DNA of 23,841 bases from a virus, in the IMG/VR virus record IMGVR_UViG_3300025127_000279, positions 1 to 23,841 of that record. The stretch is one strand, 5' to 3'. The notes under the pieces are model-generated. The model was not told the DNA's origin. It made no database searches and worked only from the letters and a program-made list of their open reading frames with translations. Shown here piece by piece: positions 15,363 to 23,052 of the stretch. Both the position numbers and the translations under genes were made by a program. How positions within the stretch are numbered: the stretch's first letter is position 1; each line of letters starts with the position of its first letter.

Positions 15363-16066
15363 GAGCAAGATTTGGAGGAGGGATAGATCCCCGTTTAGGG
15401 TTAATTGATTACAGTGGTATTGCACGAGCCGCTGAAATACGAGCTCGTAATAATCGTATGCGCGAGGAAGATGAAGAGCGTAAACGCCAAGAAAAGATGA
15501 AGGCTGTTGGTAGTATTCTTCAAACACTCAAACAGAAAAGTGATGAAAATAAAAAGATAGATCTTTTTTCAGAAAATGCGTACAGAAAACTTGGAAGTGA
15601 AGATAAAGCAGATCAAAGGTTCTTAAACCTATTTGGCATAAATGAAGGTATGTTTGGGGATATGAATGAAAAAGAAAAAATGGAGGCTATTAGAAATACC
15701 TTTAGAACTTTAGGGATAGATCAAGTTGTTGATTTAAATAATGCTTATCAACTTTCTGAATTAAAACTCCAAGGAGATATAGAGTTACAGAAAGTTAAAA
15801 ATGAAGAGTTTGATATAAGTAAAATTACTGATAAAGATCCAAATACATTTGATAAAACACCTAGTCCAGAAAAACTTGAAGAGCTTTATAACCAAGGTGT
15901 ACGGCAAATAACTGTTGCGGGGCAAGTGGTTCCTATACTGCCTCCTGAAGAAGAAGATACAGTATCACCGTTTTCATCTGAAAGAAAAAAAAATATAATA
16001 CAGACGCCAAATTTGGGCGATGAATTAATGGACAAATTCTCTAATCCAAGAACAAGGTCTCGATAA
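15359..16066 (+). CDS. Charged protein between two ejection proteins, unknown
   Basis: This 235-residue protein has an ATG that overlaps the previous stop by four bases. The N-terminus (MRARFGGGIDPRLGLIDYSG) is followed by a highly charged helix (about 25-65; RARNNRMREEDEERKRQEKM), a mixed globular-looking middle (about 70-140; DQRFLNLFGINEGMFGDMNE), and a proline/acid-rich disordered C-terminus (about 165-235; VPILPPEEEDTVSPFSSERK). There are no cysteines, membrane spans or known motifs. It is sandwiched between the two largest genes of the window, which probably encode internal proteins, so a third core or ejection protein like T7 gp14 or gp15 is plausible. It lacks the hydrophobic segment expected of gp14. 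Function inferred from place only. Confidence 0.55.
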   Translation: MRARFGGGIDPRLGLIDYSGIARAAEIRARNNRMREEDEERKRQEKMKAVGSILQTLKQKSDENKKIDLFSENAYRKLGSEDKADQRFLNLFGINEGMFGDMNEKEKMEAIRNTFRTLGIDQVVDLNNAYQLSELKLQGDIELQKVKNEEFDISKITDKDPNTFDKTPSPEKLEELYNQGVRQITVAGQVVPILPPEEEDTVSPFSSERKKNIIQTPNLGDELMDKFSNPRTRSR

Positions 16067-16071
16067 ATGTT

Positions 16072-19000
16072 ATGTCTACATTTAGAATAGGTGAACCTAT
16101 TGAAGCAAAATCTAAATTTCGTATCGGTGAATCAATAGATGATGCAGAAGAAAAAGCTAGAAGAGGCTATCTCAAAGAAGGAGTTAGCTTTCTTACTGAT
16201 ATAGCTATTGCAGAAGGTGGACGTATTGGCGCTACAGCTGGTGGTGCTGCTATAGGTACTGCTATCTTACCAGGATTTGGTACTTTGATTGGAGGTACAA
16301 TTGGTTATATTGCGGGTGGACTAGGTGCTGGTGCAGCAGGTTCTATTGCTCGTCAAAAAATGTTTGATAAAGATGCTGAAGTAAGTGAAGGGCAAGTCGT
16401 AGCTGATGCTTTGTTGAATTTAGTTCCTGGTTCAGGTATTGGGAAAACAGTTATGCGTAAAGCCGCGGCTCAAGCTGGTATTGGTGCCAGTATGTCTGTT
16501 GGCGGGCAACTGATAGAAAGAGCTATTGAAGAAGGTAGGTTACCAACTAAAGAAGAATTAAGTGTAGCAGGTCTTACAGGTGCCGCACTTGGTGGCGCAC
16601 TAGGATTATCGGGATCAGCTTCAGAAAAAGCTTTTGGTAAATTTTTAGGTAAACCTATAGATAATTTAAATGCAGCACTAAAGGCAGGAGATCCTGATGC
16701 TAAAGCACTTATTGGGCAAACCAATATGACTGCTCGCGAATATGCTGATGCAACAACAAAACGATACGAAGAGTTCTATCTTAGAAATCGCGAAAAGTAT
16801 GATGATGAATTTATTCGTGCTAAAGTATTACAAAATAATGTTGCTGGTGGATTCCTAAAGCAAAAGGGTAAACTTAAAGTTGAAGATGATTCTATGGACT
16901 ATGCGATGCAAAGAGCATTAGCAGAAGGTAGAATTGATGCTAAGATAAACCAAGTAGAAGCTGACATTGCTTTAGAAAATGGATTTCTTTTAGATGTGTC
17001 TCAAAGACTTGGTACTTCAACATCACAAATTTCTAAAGAAGTTAATGACTATTTATATGCTAAACACGCTTTAGCTTATAACAAAAATAATTTTGGTAAA
17101 TTTGGCGAAGATGGAGCGGCAGGTATTAGTACAGAAAAAGCTCAAAAGATAGTAAGTAATTTTGAAGCCGCAGGTAAAGATAAGACATATGACTTTAGTA
17201 TAAAGGTACGTAAGGATTTATCTAAACAGATATTAGATACCTTAGAGGATGGACAACTAATATCAAAAGCTGAAGCTACAAAACTTAGAAAAGACGCACC
17301 TGACTATGTACCACTTAATCGTATAATGCGTGAAGATCCATTAGATGATGTAGGTGAATTTATCCAAGGGTCATTTGCCTCTAAGTATGAAACTACATCT
17401 ACAGGAATACGCAGAGCACGTGGATCTAATCGAGATGTAGCTGATATAAATCAAAATATTGTTAATAGTTTATCAGGTGCAATTAGAAGAGCTGAAGTTA
17501 ATAAAGCAAACCTAGCATTTAAAAAATTAATTGATGCTAACCCAGAAGCATCAAAAGGTATTGCAAAAGTTAGACCCGTACAAAAAACATACCAAGAAGG
17601 TCTTGATCCTAAAACTGGAAAGAAAAAAAAGTTTCTTGTTGACGAAAAACCTGGTGAAGGTGTTTTAAGCGTTTTCGTAGAGGGTAAAAAAATGCTTGTA
17701 GACTTTGATGACAACTTTAAGGGAGTTGCAGCTGCAATGAAAGGCTTAAACAGAAAGCAAGTCAGCGATGTTATGAAATGGTCAATGGTTGCTAATAGAT
17801 ATTTGGGTGGATTATACACTAGATACAATCCTGAGTTTATGATTCCTAATTTAACTCGTGACCGCTCTGAAGCATTTGTAAATGCTATGGCAAAGATGGG
17901 GCCAACGAAAGTATTTGATTTAATCAATCCCGCGAAAATTACAGAGGATATGAATGTAATTCGTAGGAACTTGATGAACGCAGAAAAGTTTAGAGCAAAC
18001 CCTAATTTGATGAACGAAAATGATTTGCTATACAAGCGATTTAAAGAAGCTGGAGGTAGCACAGGTGGATTGTCTATGACAACTATTGATGATCTTGAAG
18101 ATAATATTGCAAAACTTGGGGCAAAGCTTACCGATGCACCTAAAGCTAAAGCCAAGAAATTAAATGATTTTATTAATGGTGTTAATGAAATATTTGAGGA
18201 TTCGACTCGTTTTAGTACATTTAAAACAGCTATAAAAAATGGTGCAACAGATGAACAAGCAGCATATGCAGCACGAAAGAGTTCATTTGATCCAAGAGAA
18301 CGTGGCTCTGAAACAGATAATTTAAAAGCTTTATATTTGTTTGTAAACCCAGCTATCCAAGGTGGTAAAAACTTTTTACGTAGTATGGATTTTAGAAAGC
18401 CTGGTGGGAGAAAAACATTTGCTGCAGTAATGGGTGGACTAGGAGCTACAGCTACGACACTTGATATACATAACTCAAGCATTGATCCTGAGTACAGAGA
18501 AAAAATTCCTCAGTGGAAACTAGATAAGCACCTTACACTTGTTACAGGAAAGAATGAAGATGGGACTTTAAAATATGTATCAGTGCCTATTGGATATTCT
18601 ATGGTGCCATTTAAGATGGCTGCTGATATGGCAGTACAAATGTTTAAAGGTGGAGATGAAGTAAAAGATCTTGATAAACTTACCGAAAGATTTGCGAATA
18701 GTGTTATGGATTCATATAACCCAATAGGTGGTTCTCCAATACCTACACAACTTCGTCCTATCGTAGACTTACTTTCCAATCAAGATGGGCTAGGCAGAGA
18801 CATTCGCCCTGAGTGGATGGAGACAATTAATATGGATCCGACAGAGAGATACTATGATTTTACGGCTGAAACATATGGAGGCGAACTTGCACTTGGATTA
18901 GCTGACTCATTGAAAGATATGGGATATGCAACTTCTCCAGAAAACATTAGATATTTATTCAATAACTATCTAGGTGGGCCAGGCAAGTTCTTTGATAGAC

Positions 19001-19509
19001 TTGGGACAGTTACATCTAAATTATATAATGGAGAAAAAATAAATCTTCTTACCGAAGCTCCTATAGCACGAAGATTTTTTGGTCAAACATTTGTAGATGT
19101 ATTTGAAAAACGCACAGGACGTATGGCTGACATTGACACATTAGACAAGCAAGCTAATACCAACTCTGTAAAAGCAGGTAGAATTGCACGTAAAGCGTTG
19201 AGAGAGATGAGAGATAATCCTAGTAGACTTGATTCAATATTGCAGACAACTTTGAGAAATAATCCTGATATGCAAGAATCTTTGTTGAGACGTATACAAA
19301 AAGGACTCAAGGATGAAGCTCGTGGACTAACCTATGTGGATCGTGCAGCTAAGAGATTGCCAGTAGAGCAAAGAGCTCAATATATTTTTGGGCAACTTCA
19401 AGAACAACCTGATGATCTTGCTAGAAGAAAATTAATTCGTGAATTAATTGGTAAAGGTGTAGCAACAAAATCTGTGCTAAAAGAATTACTACAATTACAA
19501 GGTCAGTAG
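16072..19509 (+). CDS. Large ejection protein with LPD38-like domain and glycine-zipper segment
   Basis: This 1145-residue internal protein is likely injected with the DNA. The N-terminus carries two copies of FRIGE (FRIGEPIE at 4-11, FRIGESID at 16-23). Next is a Gly/Ala-rich hydrophobic stretch with regular small residues (about 49-95, GGRIGATAGGAAIGTAILPG and GGTIGYIAGGLGAGAAGS), like glycine-zipper segments that insert in membranes. A second small Gly/Ala stretch is at about 165-180. The central part (about 200-560) is helical and charged. Residues about 570-900 (RYNPEFMIPNLTRDRSEAFV, FEDSTRFSTFKTAIKNGATD, YLFVNPAIQGGKNFLRSMDF, VSVPIGYSMVPFKMAADMAV) strongly resemble LPD38, a domain of large polyvalent and podovirus internal proteins. 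The helical C-terminus ends at about 1145. It is the last plus-strand gene, and its end overlaps the converging minus-strand gene by seven bases. No peptidoglycan-cleaving domain could be recognised. Confidence 0.65.
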   Translation: MSTFRIGEPIEAKSKFRIGESIDDAEEKARRGYLKEGVSFLTDIAIAEGGRIGATAGGAAIGTAILPGFGTLIGGTIGYIAGGLGAGAAGSIARQKMFDKDAEVSEGQVVADALLNLVPGSGIGKTVMRKAAAQAGIGASMSVGGQLIERAIEEGRLPTKEELSVAGLTGAALGGALGLSGSASEKAFGKFLGKPIDNLNAALKAGDPDAKALIGQTNMTAREYADATTKRYEEFYLRNREKYDDEFIRAKVLQNNVAGGFLKQKGKLKVEDDSMDYAMQRALAEGRIDAKINQVEADIALENGFLLDVSQRLGTSTSQISKEVNDYLYAKHALAYNKNNFGKFGEDGAAGISTEKAQKIVSNFEAAGKDKTYDFSIKVRKDLSKQILDTLEDGQLISKAEATKLRKDAPDYVPLNRIMREDPLDDVGEFIQGSFASKYETTSTGIRRARGSNRDVADINQNIVNSLSGAIRRAEVNKANLAFKKLIDANPEASKGIAKVRPVQKTYQEGLDPKTGKKKKFLVDEKPGEGVLSVFVEGKKMLVDFDDNFKGVAAAMKGLNRKQVSDVMKWSMVANRYLGGLYTRYNPEFMIPNLTRDRSEAFVNAMAKMGPTKVFDLINPAKITEDMNVIRRNLMNAEKFRANPNLMNENDLLYKRFKEAGGSTGGLSMTTIDDLEDNIAKLGAKLTDAPKAKAKKLNDFINGVNEIFEDSTRFSTFKTAIKNGATDEQAAYAARKSSFDPRERGSETDNLKALYLFVNPAIQGGKNFLRSMDFRKPGGRKTFAAVMGGLGATATTLDIHNSSIDPEYREKIPQWKLDKHLTLVTGKNEDGTLKYVSVPIGYSMVPFKMAADMAVQMFKGGDEVKDLDKLTERFANSVMDSYNPIGGSPIPTQLRPIVDLLSNQDGLGRDIRPEWMETINMDPTERYYDFTAETYGGELALGLADSLKDMGYATSPENIRYLFNNYLGGPGKFFDRLGTVTSKLYNGEKINLLTEAPIARRFFGQTFVDVFEKRTGRMADIDTLDKQANTNSVKAGRIARKALREMRDNPSRLDSILQTTLRNNPDMQESLLRRIQKGLKDEARGLTYVDRAAKRLPVEQRAQYIFGQLQEQPDDLARRKLIRELIGKGVATKSVLKELLQLQGQ

Positions 19510-20135
19510 TCCCAATCTGAATCGCCAAACAATTCGTAAGGCTGCTCAAGCCATTCCTTGTCCCACGTAGTATTTGATGCTACTTTCCAATGAGGTGGTT
19601 TCTTTATTGCTTCGTTTGTAGATAATGATTCGGGTATCCATTTCAAACGATTATTTGGATAAATAGCGATCTGACCATTCTTCAAACGAACTACATTCAT
19701 TTCTTTGTGTTCATCTAGTAAGTCAGAGTCCCCTACATCTAAATATCCTAGACTTTGTTTCTCTGGCAAGCAGTCAATAGTAAACCAATAATTACCTTCA
19801 ACGTGCTCTCCTTCGCCAAGGTATACCAACATAGGCACGTCTGCTAGTTGAGCCTTGTGAAATAATTCTATGTCGCTAGAAAGGCATTCCCACATCTGTA
19901 TTTCTGTCAGTGGCAAGGGATCATTCTCCTCAGGTAGCTTCCAATAAATACAATCAGGTTTTACTTTGTCGTAACAAGCGCAGAACTCATCTACCCATAC
20001 TTGAAAACAAAAGGGTCTGCCGCGTAATGCTCTTACTGATACTAACCAAGCTTCTTGAAACTCATTAGGCGATCCACCCCAGGCATCTTTACGTACGTGG
20101 ATTCGGGCTTTTGGTAAATTTATGTTACGTGGCAT
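19503..20135 (-). CDS. Conserved phage protein, unknown function
   Basis: This 210-residue protein is rich in Trp and acidic residues. Conserved-looking blocks are RIHVRKDAWGG, EAWLVSVRALRGRPFCFQVW, VDEFCACYDKVKPDCIYWKL, YWFTIDCLPE, and VVRLKNGQIAIYPNNRLKWI. I recall homologues in other tailed phages, always of unknown function. It is the most downstream minus-strand gene and collides with the ejection protein gene, with a 7-base overlap and no terminator between. A hairpin with a T-tract lies directly before its start and holds its only good Shine-Dalgarno match (GGAGG, 12 bases before the ATG), so expression may be controlled by that structure. A TATAAT-like box 67 bases upstream could give it its own promoter. 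Not a membrane protein; no catalytic motif is visible. Confidence 0.7.
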   Translation of the reverse strand: MPRNINLPKARIHVRKDAWGGSPNEFQEAWLVSVRALRGRPFCFQVWVDEFCACYDKVKPDCIYWKLPEENDPLPLTEIQMWECLSSDIELFHKAQLADVPMLVYLGEGEHVEGNYWFTIDCLPEKQSLGYLDVGDSDLLDEHKEMNVVRLKNGQIAIYPNNRLKWIPESLSTNEAIKKPPHWKVASNTTWDKEWLEQPYELFGDSDWDY

Positions 20136-20137
20136 TT

Positions 20138-20178
20138 AAAAAAAATGCCTCCGCTGGTGTAGATAGAACCAGCAGAGG
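20138..20178 (-). terminator. Hairpin plus T-tract before the 210-residue gene (terminator or attenuator)
   Basis: On the minus strand the arms CCTCTGCTGGT and ACCAGCGGAGG (20178-20168 and 20158-20148) pair over ten positions with one mismatch and a nine-base loop. CA and then eight T residues (20145-20138) follow, the form of a Rho-independent terminator that would end the replication-gene transcript. The 3' arm also contains GGAGG, a strong ribosome-binding sequence, and the ATG of the 210-residue gene comes 12 bases later. So the same element could stop transcription and, when formed, hide the ribosome site of the next gene. On the plus strand the hairpin is followed by no clear T-tract, so it should act mainly on minus-strand transcripts. 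Confidence 0.75.
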
Positions 20179-20201
20179 ACTTGCTTGCATTTAACCAAGG
20201 A

Positions 20202-20207
20202 ATTATA
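20202..20207 (-). promoter_or_regulatory. Possible -10 box (TATAAT) for the 210-residue gene
   Basis: The minus strand reads TATAAT here, a perfect match to the bacterial sigma-70 -10 hexamer, about 30 bases upstream of the hairpin and 67 bases before the start codon of the 210-residue gene. No good -35 box is seen 16-18 bases further upstream (the region reads GCAGCG), so the call is weak. In AT-rich phage DNA such hexamers also arise by chance. If real, it would start transcription inside this otherwise gene-free stretch of 123 bases and place the hairpin in the leader RNA. Confidence 0.25.
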
Positions 20208-20258
20208 TAGGCCGAAATAAAGCCCGCTGCAGATTACTCATACCGCTCACCTTGAAAG

Positions 20259-20669
20259 TCATACTATTATTGTAACACTATCGCTTGTATCCAAATATCC
20301 TACTTGTTTTAAAGTCATCTCTCCGTTTTTTTTGTTAGGTAATTCACTGGATATTGGAGCATCAATCATTTCAAAATTAAAGTTATAATTAGAGCGTATA
20401 AGTTTAGAAACATTCCAAATATATATAACGCCTAAAGCCTCTGTAACATATACAAAATCTTTATTTACACTATCTGCAAGCTTTTTGTTTCTGTCAAGTT
20501 TTTTGTACTCAATAATCCAATTAGGATAGTTAGTTTTTCTACTTTTGAACTCAAGTAAATACTTATCATTCTCGTAATCAAAATAAGAAAACTCGTCAGT
20601 TGCTTTACGTAACTTACTCATCTTGGGATAATGATTCATTATTACACTAGCTATCTCTTGTTCTGTCAT
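20259..20669 (-). CDS. PD-(D/E)XK nuclease-like protein
   Basis: This 136-residue protein shows the arrangement YFDYENDKYLLEFKSRKTNY (residues 29-48), in which an acidic residue (D31 or D35) is followed after a strand by E40-F41-K42. This resembles the D...ExK metal-binding core of the PD-(D/E)XK nuclease fold. A following helix-strand (YPNWIIEYKKLDRNKKLAD, about 48-66) fits the same fold, as do the later beta strands (FVYVTEALGVIYIWNVSKLI). The start overlaps the helicase stop (ATGA), so it is translated with the helicase. In phages such small proteins often act as recombination or resolving nucleases, but some have lost activity. The proline of the PD motif is absent, and the assignment is a fold guess from motifs. 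It could also be an unknown small replication protein. Confidence 0.5.
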   Translation of the reverse strand: MTEQEIASVIMNHYPKMSKLRKATDEFSYFDYENDKYLLEFKSRKTNYPNWIIEYKKLDRNKKLADSVNKDFVYVTEALGVIYIWNVSKLIRSNYNFNFEMIDAPISSELPNKKNGEMTLKQVGYLDTSDSVTIIV

Positions 20670-21985
20670 TTAAATCGTCCTATGCAATGGTAAAATTGTA
20701 AGTATCCGCCAATGCCGCGTTCTCCTTCGCGATTCTTGGCTATGTTATATTGAAGTTCAGTGTAAGGCCCTTTCTCATCGTGGCTCTTAGCTCTTTCTAT
20801 ATCGCCATTCTTTGGCCATAAAAGCAAGACTATATCTGCATCATTTTCAATATCGCCTGAATCTTTTAAGTCATAGATACTTAAACCAGTTTCGCGTTTA
20901 GCTCCATCTCGATTTACTTGTGATAATAAAAGTATAGCTACATTTAATTCCAATGCTAGTTGTTTTATCTGATGAGATATATCTGCAATACCCTCAGTCT
21001 TACTAGATGCTTTGGATGACCAAGGTATCAATTGTAGATAATCAATTACAATAAGTTTGATACCGTGCTTGCGAACTAAATGTCTAGCCTTTGATGCTAA
21101 ATCTTTTGGCCCCTTGACAGTGTGTATTGTATATAAAGGCACTTCAGATAACTCATCTAAAGCTTGGTTCACTCTTGCGAGTTTATCTTCAGCCATTACT
21201 TGCTCTTGAATTTGCTTCAAATTTGCCCCTGCAAGGGCTTGTGTCATCCTCTTGAGTATTTGCTTACGTGGCATCTCCAAAGAGAACACAAGGGTAGGTA
21301 TCGCAGCGTTATTGACTGTTTTCAAAGCAATGAATAACGCAAGTGCTGACTTGCCGCAAGATGTGGGCGCAGACATTGTAAAAACTTCTCCTAATCCTAT
21401 GCCACCATTGCCAAGCATTGAATCAAGTTGTGGCAAATGTGTACTCACAACATCAGTTGTGTACTCCCCAGCCATCATCTTTTTAAAGTCATTTTTTAAT
21501 TCACTTGCTGTATTCTTGACTGATAGATCTTCTGTCTCTGGTACTATTGTTGTCAAGGCTGAGTCCACCCTGGCTTTGAGTACGTCGGAGCTTACAGTCT
21601 CGTTTGAGGCATCTTCCGCAGCAGTGTAAAATGTTCGTCGTAGTTTTCGTAAGTTAGATTTTTCTCTGACAATGTTCGCGTAGTAGTTGGCTTGTGCGGA
21701 GGTTTCTGATTTGCTTAATATCTCACAGATCCCAACAGCCCCATCAACTTCATCAAGGCAATCTATGGACTTAACGTATTCCATTATGGAAACGTTGTCG
21801 ATTGGGGTAGAGCCTTGGCTTAAATTACTTATAGCTTGGAAAAGCAGCTTGTGTTTGTAGAAATAGAAATCGTCCTCTGTAATATTTTTAAGGGAATCGT
21901 AGACTTTTGACGTTCCATCTACACAACAACAAGCAATTAACTTTTCTTCTGCTTCTTTACTTACTGGTTCGACTGAGTCTATCAT
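20666..21985 (-). CDS. dnaB: Replicative DNA helicase, DnaB family
   Basis: This enzyme unwinds the DNA ahead of the replication fork as a hexameric ring. The 439 residues follow DnaB order: a helical N-terminal domain (about 8-110; EEKLIACCCVD, NITEDDFYFYKHKLLFQAI), a linker, and a RecA-like C-terminal ATPase (about 180-439). Walker A is APTSCGKS (206-213). Walker B is LIVIDYLQL (311-319). The DNA-contact motif is LLLSQVNRD (352-360), followed by DLKDSGDIENDADIVLLL (372-389), and a basic motif IAKNREGERG (415-424) contains the likely arginine finger. Length is typical for phage DnaB proteins. A purine-rich AAAAAAGAGA lies before the ATG. The 58-residue gene upstream overlaps it by 29 bases, and the nuclease-like gene downstream overlaps its stop. 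No primase or polymerase gene is in the window. Confidence 0.92.
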   Translation of the reverse strand: MIDSVEPVSKEAEEKLIACCCVDGTSKVYDSLKNITEDDFYFYKHKLLFQAISNLSQGSTPIDNVSIMEYVKSIDCLDEVDGAVGICEILSKSETSAQANYYANIVREKSNLRKLRRTFYTAAEDASNETVSSDVLKARVDSALTTIVPETEDLSVKNTASELKNDFKKMMAGEYTTDVVSTHLPQLDSMLGNGGIGLGEVFTMSAPTSCGKSALALFIALKTVNNAAIPTLVFSLEMPRKQILKRMTQALAGANLKQIQEQVMAEDKLARVNQALDELSEVPLYTIHTVKGPKDLASKARHLVRKHGIKLIVIDYLQLIPWSSKASSKTEGIADISHQIKQLALELNVAILLLSQVNRDGAKRETGLSIYDLKDSGDIENDADIVLLLWPKNGDIERAKSHDEKGPYTELQYNIAKNREGERGIGGYLQFYHCIGRFK

Positions 21986-22133
21986 TCTCTTTTTTGAGCT
22001 GATCAGTCAAAACATTCAAGCACTGTCCTAGAAATCTAAAACGATCTCTGTTATCTTTACCTATTTCTTTCATATTTATTTGATTATATGCGTTTAGTGA
22101 TACTTCTGTGGCTTCTTGAATTGTATTGTACAT
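21957..22133 (-). CDS. Small helical protein upstream of the helicase
   Basis: This 58-residue gene has a good Shine-Dalgarno sequence (TAGGAGT, + strand 22143-22149) nine bases before its ATG. The sequence is mostly helical and mixed in charge (MYNTIQEATEVSLNAYNQIN, then RDRFRFLGQCLNVLTDQLKK, then ENDRLSRTSK). It overlaps the helicase start by 29 bases in another frame, which suggests coupling with the helicase. Small proteins in this place can be helicase loaders or regulators, but this one is too short for a known loader and I do not recognise a family. The reading frame and ribosome site make it a likely real gene; the function is unknown. Confidence 0.6.
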   Translation of the reverse strand: MYNTIQEATEVSLNAYNQINMKEIGKDNRDRFRFLGQCLNVLTDQLKKENDRLSRTSK

Positions 22134-22166
22134 ATTATGTTTACTCCTAAGTTATTGTTGATAGAC

Positions 22167-22188
22167 CTCCCCTTCCTGGGAAGAGGAG
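22167..22188 (-). other. Hairpin in the leader of the 58-residue gene, without T-tract
   Basis: The stretch CTCCCCTTC/CTGG/GAAGAGGAG folds into a stem of four plus four pairs around one C-A mismatch with a four-base loop. On the minus strand it lies 34 bases before the start of the 58-residue gene, inside the 78-base gap between two genes. No run of T follows it on either strand, so it is not a normal terminator. It could protect the RNA from decay, be a processing site or be a protein-binding site. The rest of the gap shows only the ribosome site. Confidence 0.4.
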
Positions 22189-22211
22189 AATCATACCATA
22201 CAATACCTGTT

Positions 22212-22565
22212 TCACTTGTCTCTTTCGAGCATCCCTATGGCTATCAATGAGTAACCAACGAGATCCCGAAAAATATCACGAGCGGTATCTCCGTGATCAT
22301 TCACGGAAAGTTTACCGTCTCTACAAAATGCTTTCAATCTTTGAAACTTATCTGCCATCCGAACACTGAGTCCAACCAAAGGTTGTACCCCAAATTCTTC
22401 AGAACCGTCAAAGTTCGCAAATGGATTGTCACATTCGTTTCCCCCTGTATAATCAGAGTTCTTGTTGCCAGTTAATTCCAAAATGATTTCAACTTCTTCG
22501 CGGCGAAACGCATCCCACCAATCTTTGTTGTAGCCATTTGAGAATATCTCTTCGTCTATTTTCAT
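22212..22565 (-). CDS. Nmad1/DUF1599-like protein (nucleotide-modification associated)
   Basis: This 117-residue, all-helical protein has the pattern of a family I recall as Nmad1 (DUF1599): NKNSDYTGGNECDNPFANF (35-53), FGVQPLVGLSVRMADKFQRL (58-77), then DTARDIFRDLVGYSLIAIGM (93-112). Conserved-looking residues are K35, D38, Y39, R69, D72, K73, R76 and D93-D97-D101. These fit a MazG-like helical bundle that may bind metal and nucleotides. Members are found in phages, sometimes with base-modification genes, but a biochemical role is not firmly established in my knowledge. The start directly follows the stop of the 78-residue gene (TAAATG), so the two are in one operon. No other base-modification enzyme is recognisable nearby. 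Confidence 0.6.
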   Translation of the reverse strand: MKIDEEIFSNGYNKDWWDAFRREEVEIILELTGNKNSDYTGGNECDNPFANFDGSEEFGVQPLVGLSVRMADKFQRLKAFCRDGKLSVNDHGDTARDIFRDLVGYSLIAIGMLERDK

Positions 22566-22802
22566 TTAAAACGGATCCGAGTCGTTAGCAACAACTTGTG
22601 AGGGAGCTTTGGGTGCAGCTGCCACTTTAGGATCAACTGCCAAAGAGAGGAATGCAGTGCCTTTTTTAGACTGCTTCTTCCATCCCTTGATGTAGTACTC
22701 TTTACCGTCGACTTCAATGTTTCCACGATAGTCAGGGTGCGAGTCTTTTTCTTTGCGGTCATTCTTAAATAGAACTCCGCTGTTATTGTTATCGTATTCC
22801 AT
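22566..22802 (-). CDS. Small putative ssDNA-associated protein with SSB-like acidic tip
   Basis: This 78-residue protein has a conserved-looking core NNSGVLFKNDRKEKDSHPDY (6-25), then RGNIEVDGKEYYIKGWKKQS (26-45) and FLSLAVDPK (51-59). This reads as a short beta barrel-like unit with many Lys and aromatic residues, a composition seen in single-strand DNA-binding proteins. It ends with a Pro/Ala linker and the tip ANDSDPF (72-78), which resembles the acidic, Phe-ending tail by which bacterial SSB recruits partners. It is encoded between ERF-side genes and the helicase. I recall similar small phage proteins of unknown function. An SSB-like role is an inference; no OB-fold proof is available here, and the chain is short for a classical SSB. 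Confidence 0.6.
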   Translation of the reverse strand: MEYDNNNSGVLFKNDRKEKDSHPDYRGNIEVDGKEYYIKGWKKQSKKGTAFLSLAVDPKVAAAPKAPSQVVANDSDPF

Positions 22803-22803
22803 A

Positions 22804-23052
22804 CTAAATTTTAAATCTACTTGGTGCTATATATGCTGTGCCTTTTCGTGTAATAGATAAAGGCGGCAACATAACTTCTTCGTACGTTTCTTTTGGATCG
22901 TGCATTTTTATAAACTCATCTGAGTAAACAATTGCCTCAGCTTCAGCGTAATCACAAGCGATGACATTGTAGACTGACTGATGTGGATCAATTACAACCT
23001 CAAATACATCATAGTGACTATGCTCTAAAAAATCGTCAATAGCTTTACTCAT
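22804..23052 (-). CDS. Small acidic protein in the recombination cluster, unknown
   Basis: This is an 82-residue protein. Its ATG overlaps the ERF stop by one base (TAATG), and its stop lies one base before the next start, so it is tightly linked to the ERF-type gene. The sequence starts MSKAIDDFLEHSHYDVFEVV and includes IDPHQSVYNVIACDYAEAEA, then a beta-like end (LPPLSITRKGTAYIAPSRFK). It is acidic with no membrane segment and one cysteine. The central strand-helix (VYNVIACDYAEAEAIVYSDE) resembles a short alpha/beta unit seen in many small phage proteins. I cannot assign a family or role. Confidence 0.55.
   Translation of the reverse strand: MSKAIDDFLEHSHYDVFEVVIDPHQSVYNVIACDYAEAEAIVYSDEFIKMHDPKETYEEVMLPPLSITRKGTAYIAPSRFKI

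Noticed and set aside
17451-18482. A 343-residue minus-strand frame inside the ejection protein gene
   Set aside because: It lies wholly within the LPD38-like gene, is rich in Ser/Leu/Phe/Ile as expected for the antisense of an AT-rich coding region, and has no recognisable domain.
21252-21629. A 125-residue plus-strand frame inside the helicase gene
   Set aside because: Antisense of the well-supported DnaB ATPase domain, with no ribosome site and no motif.
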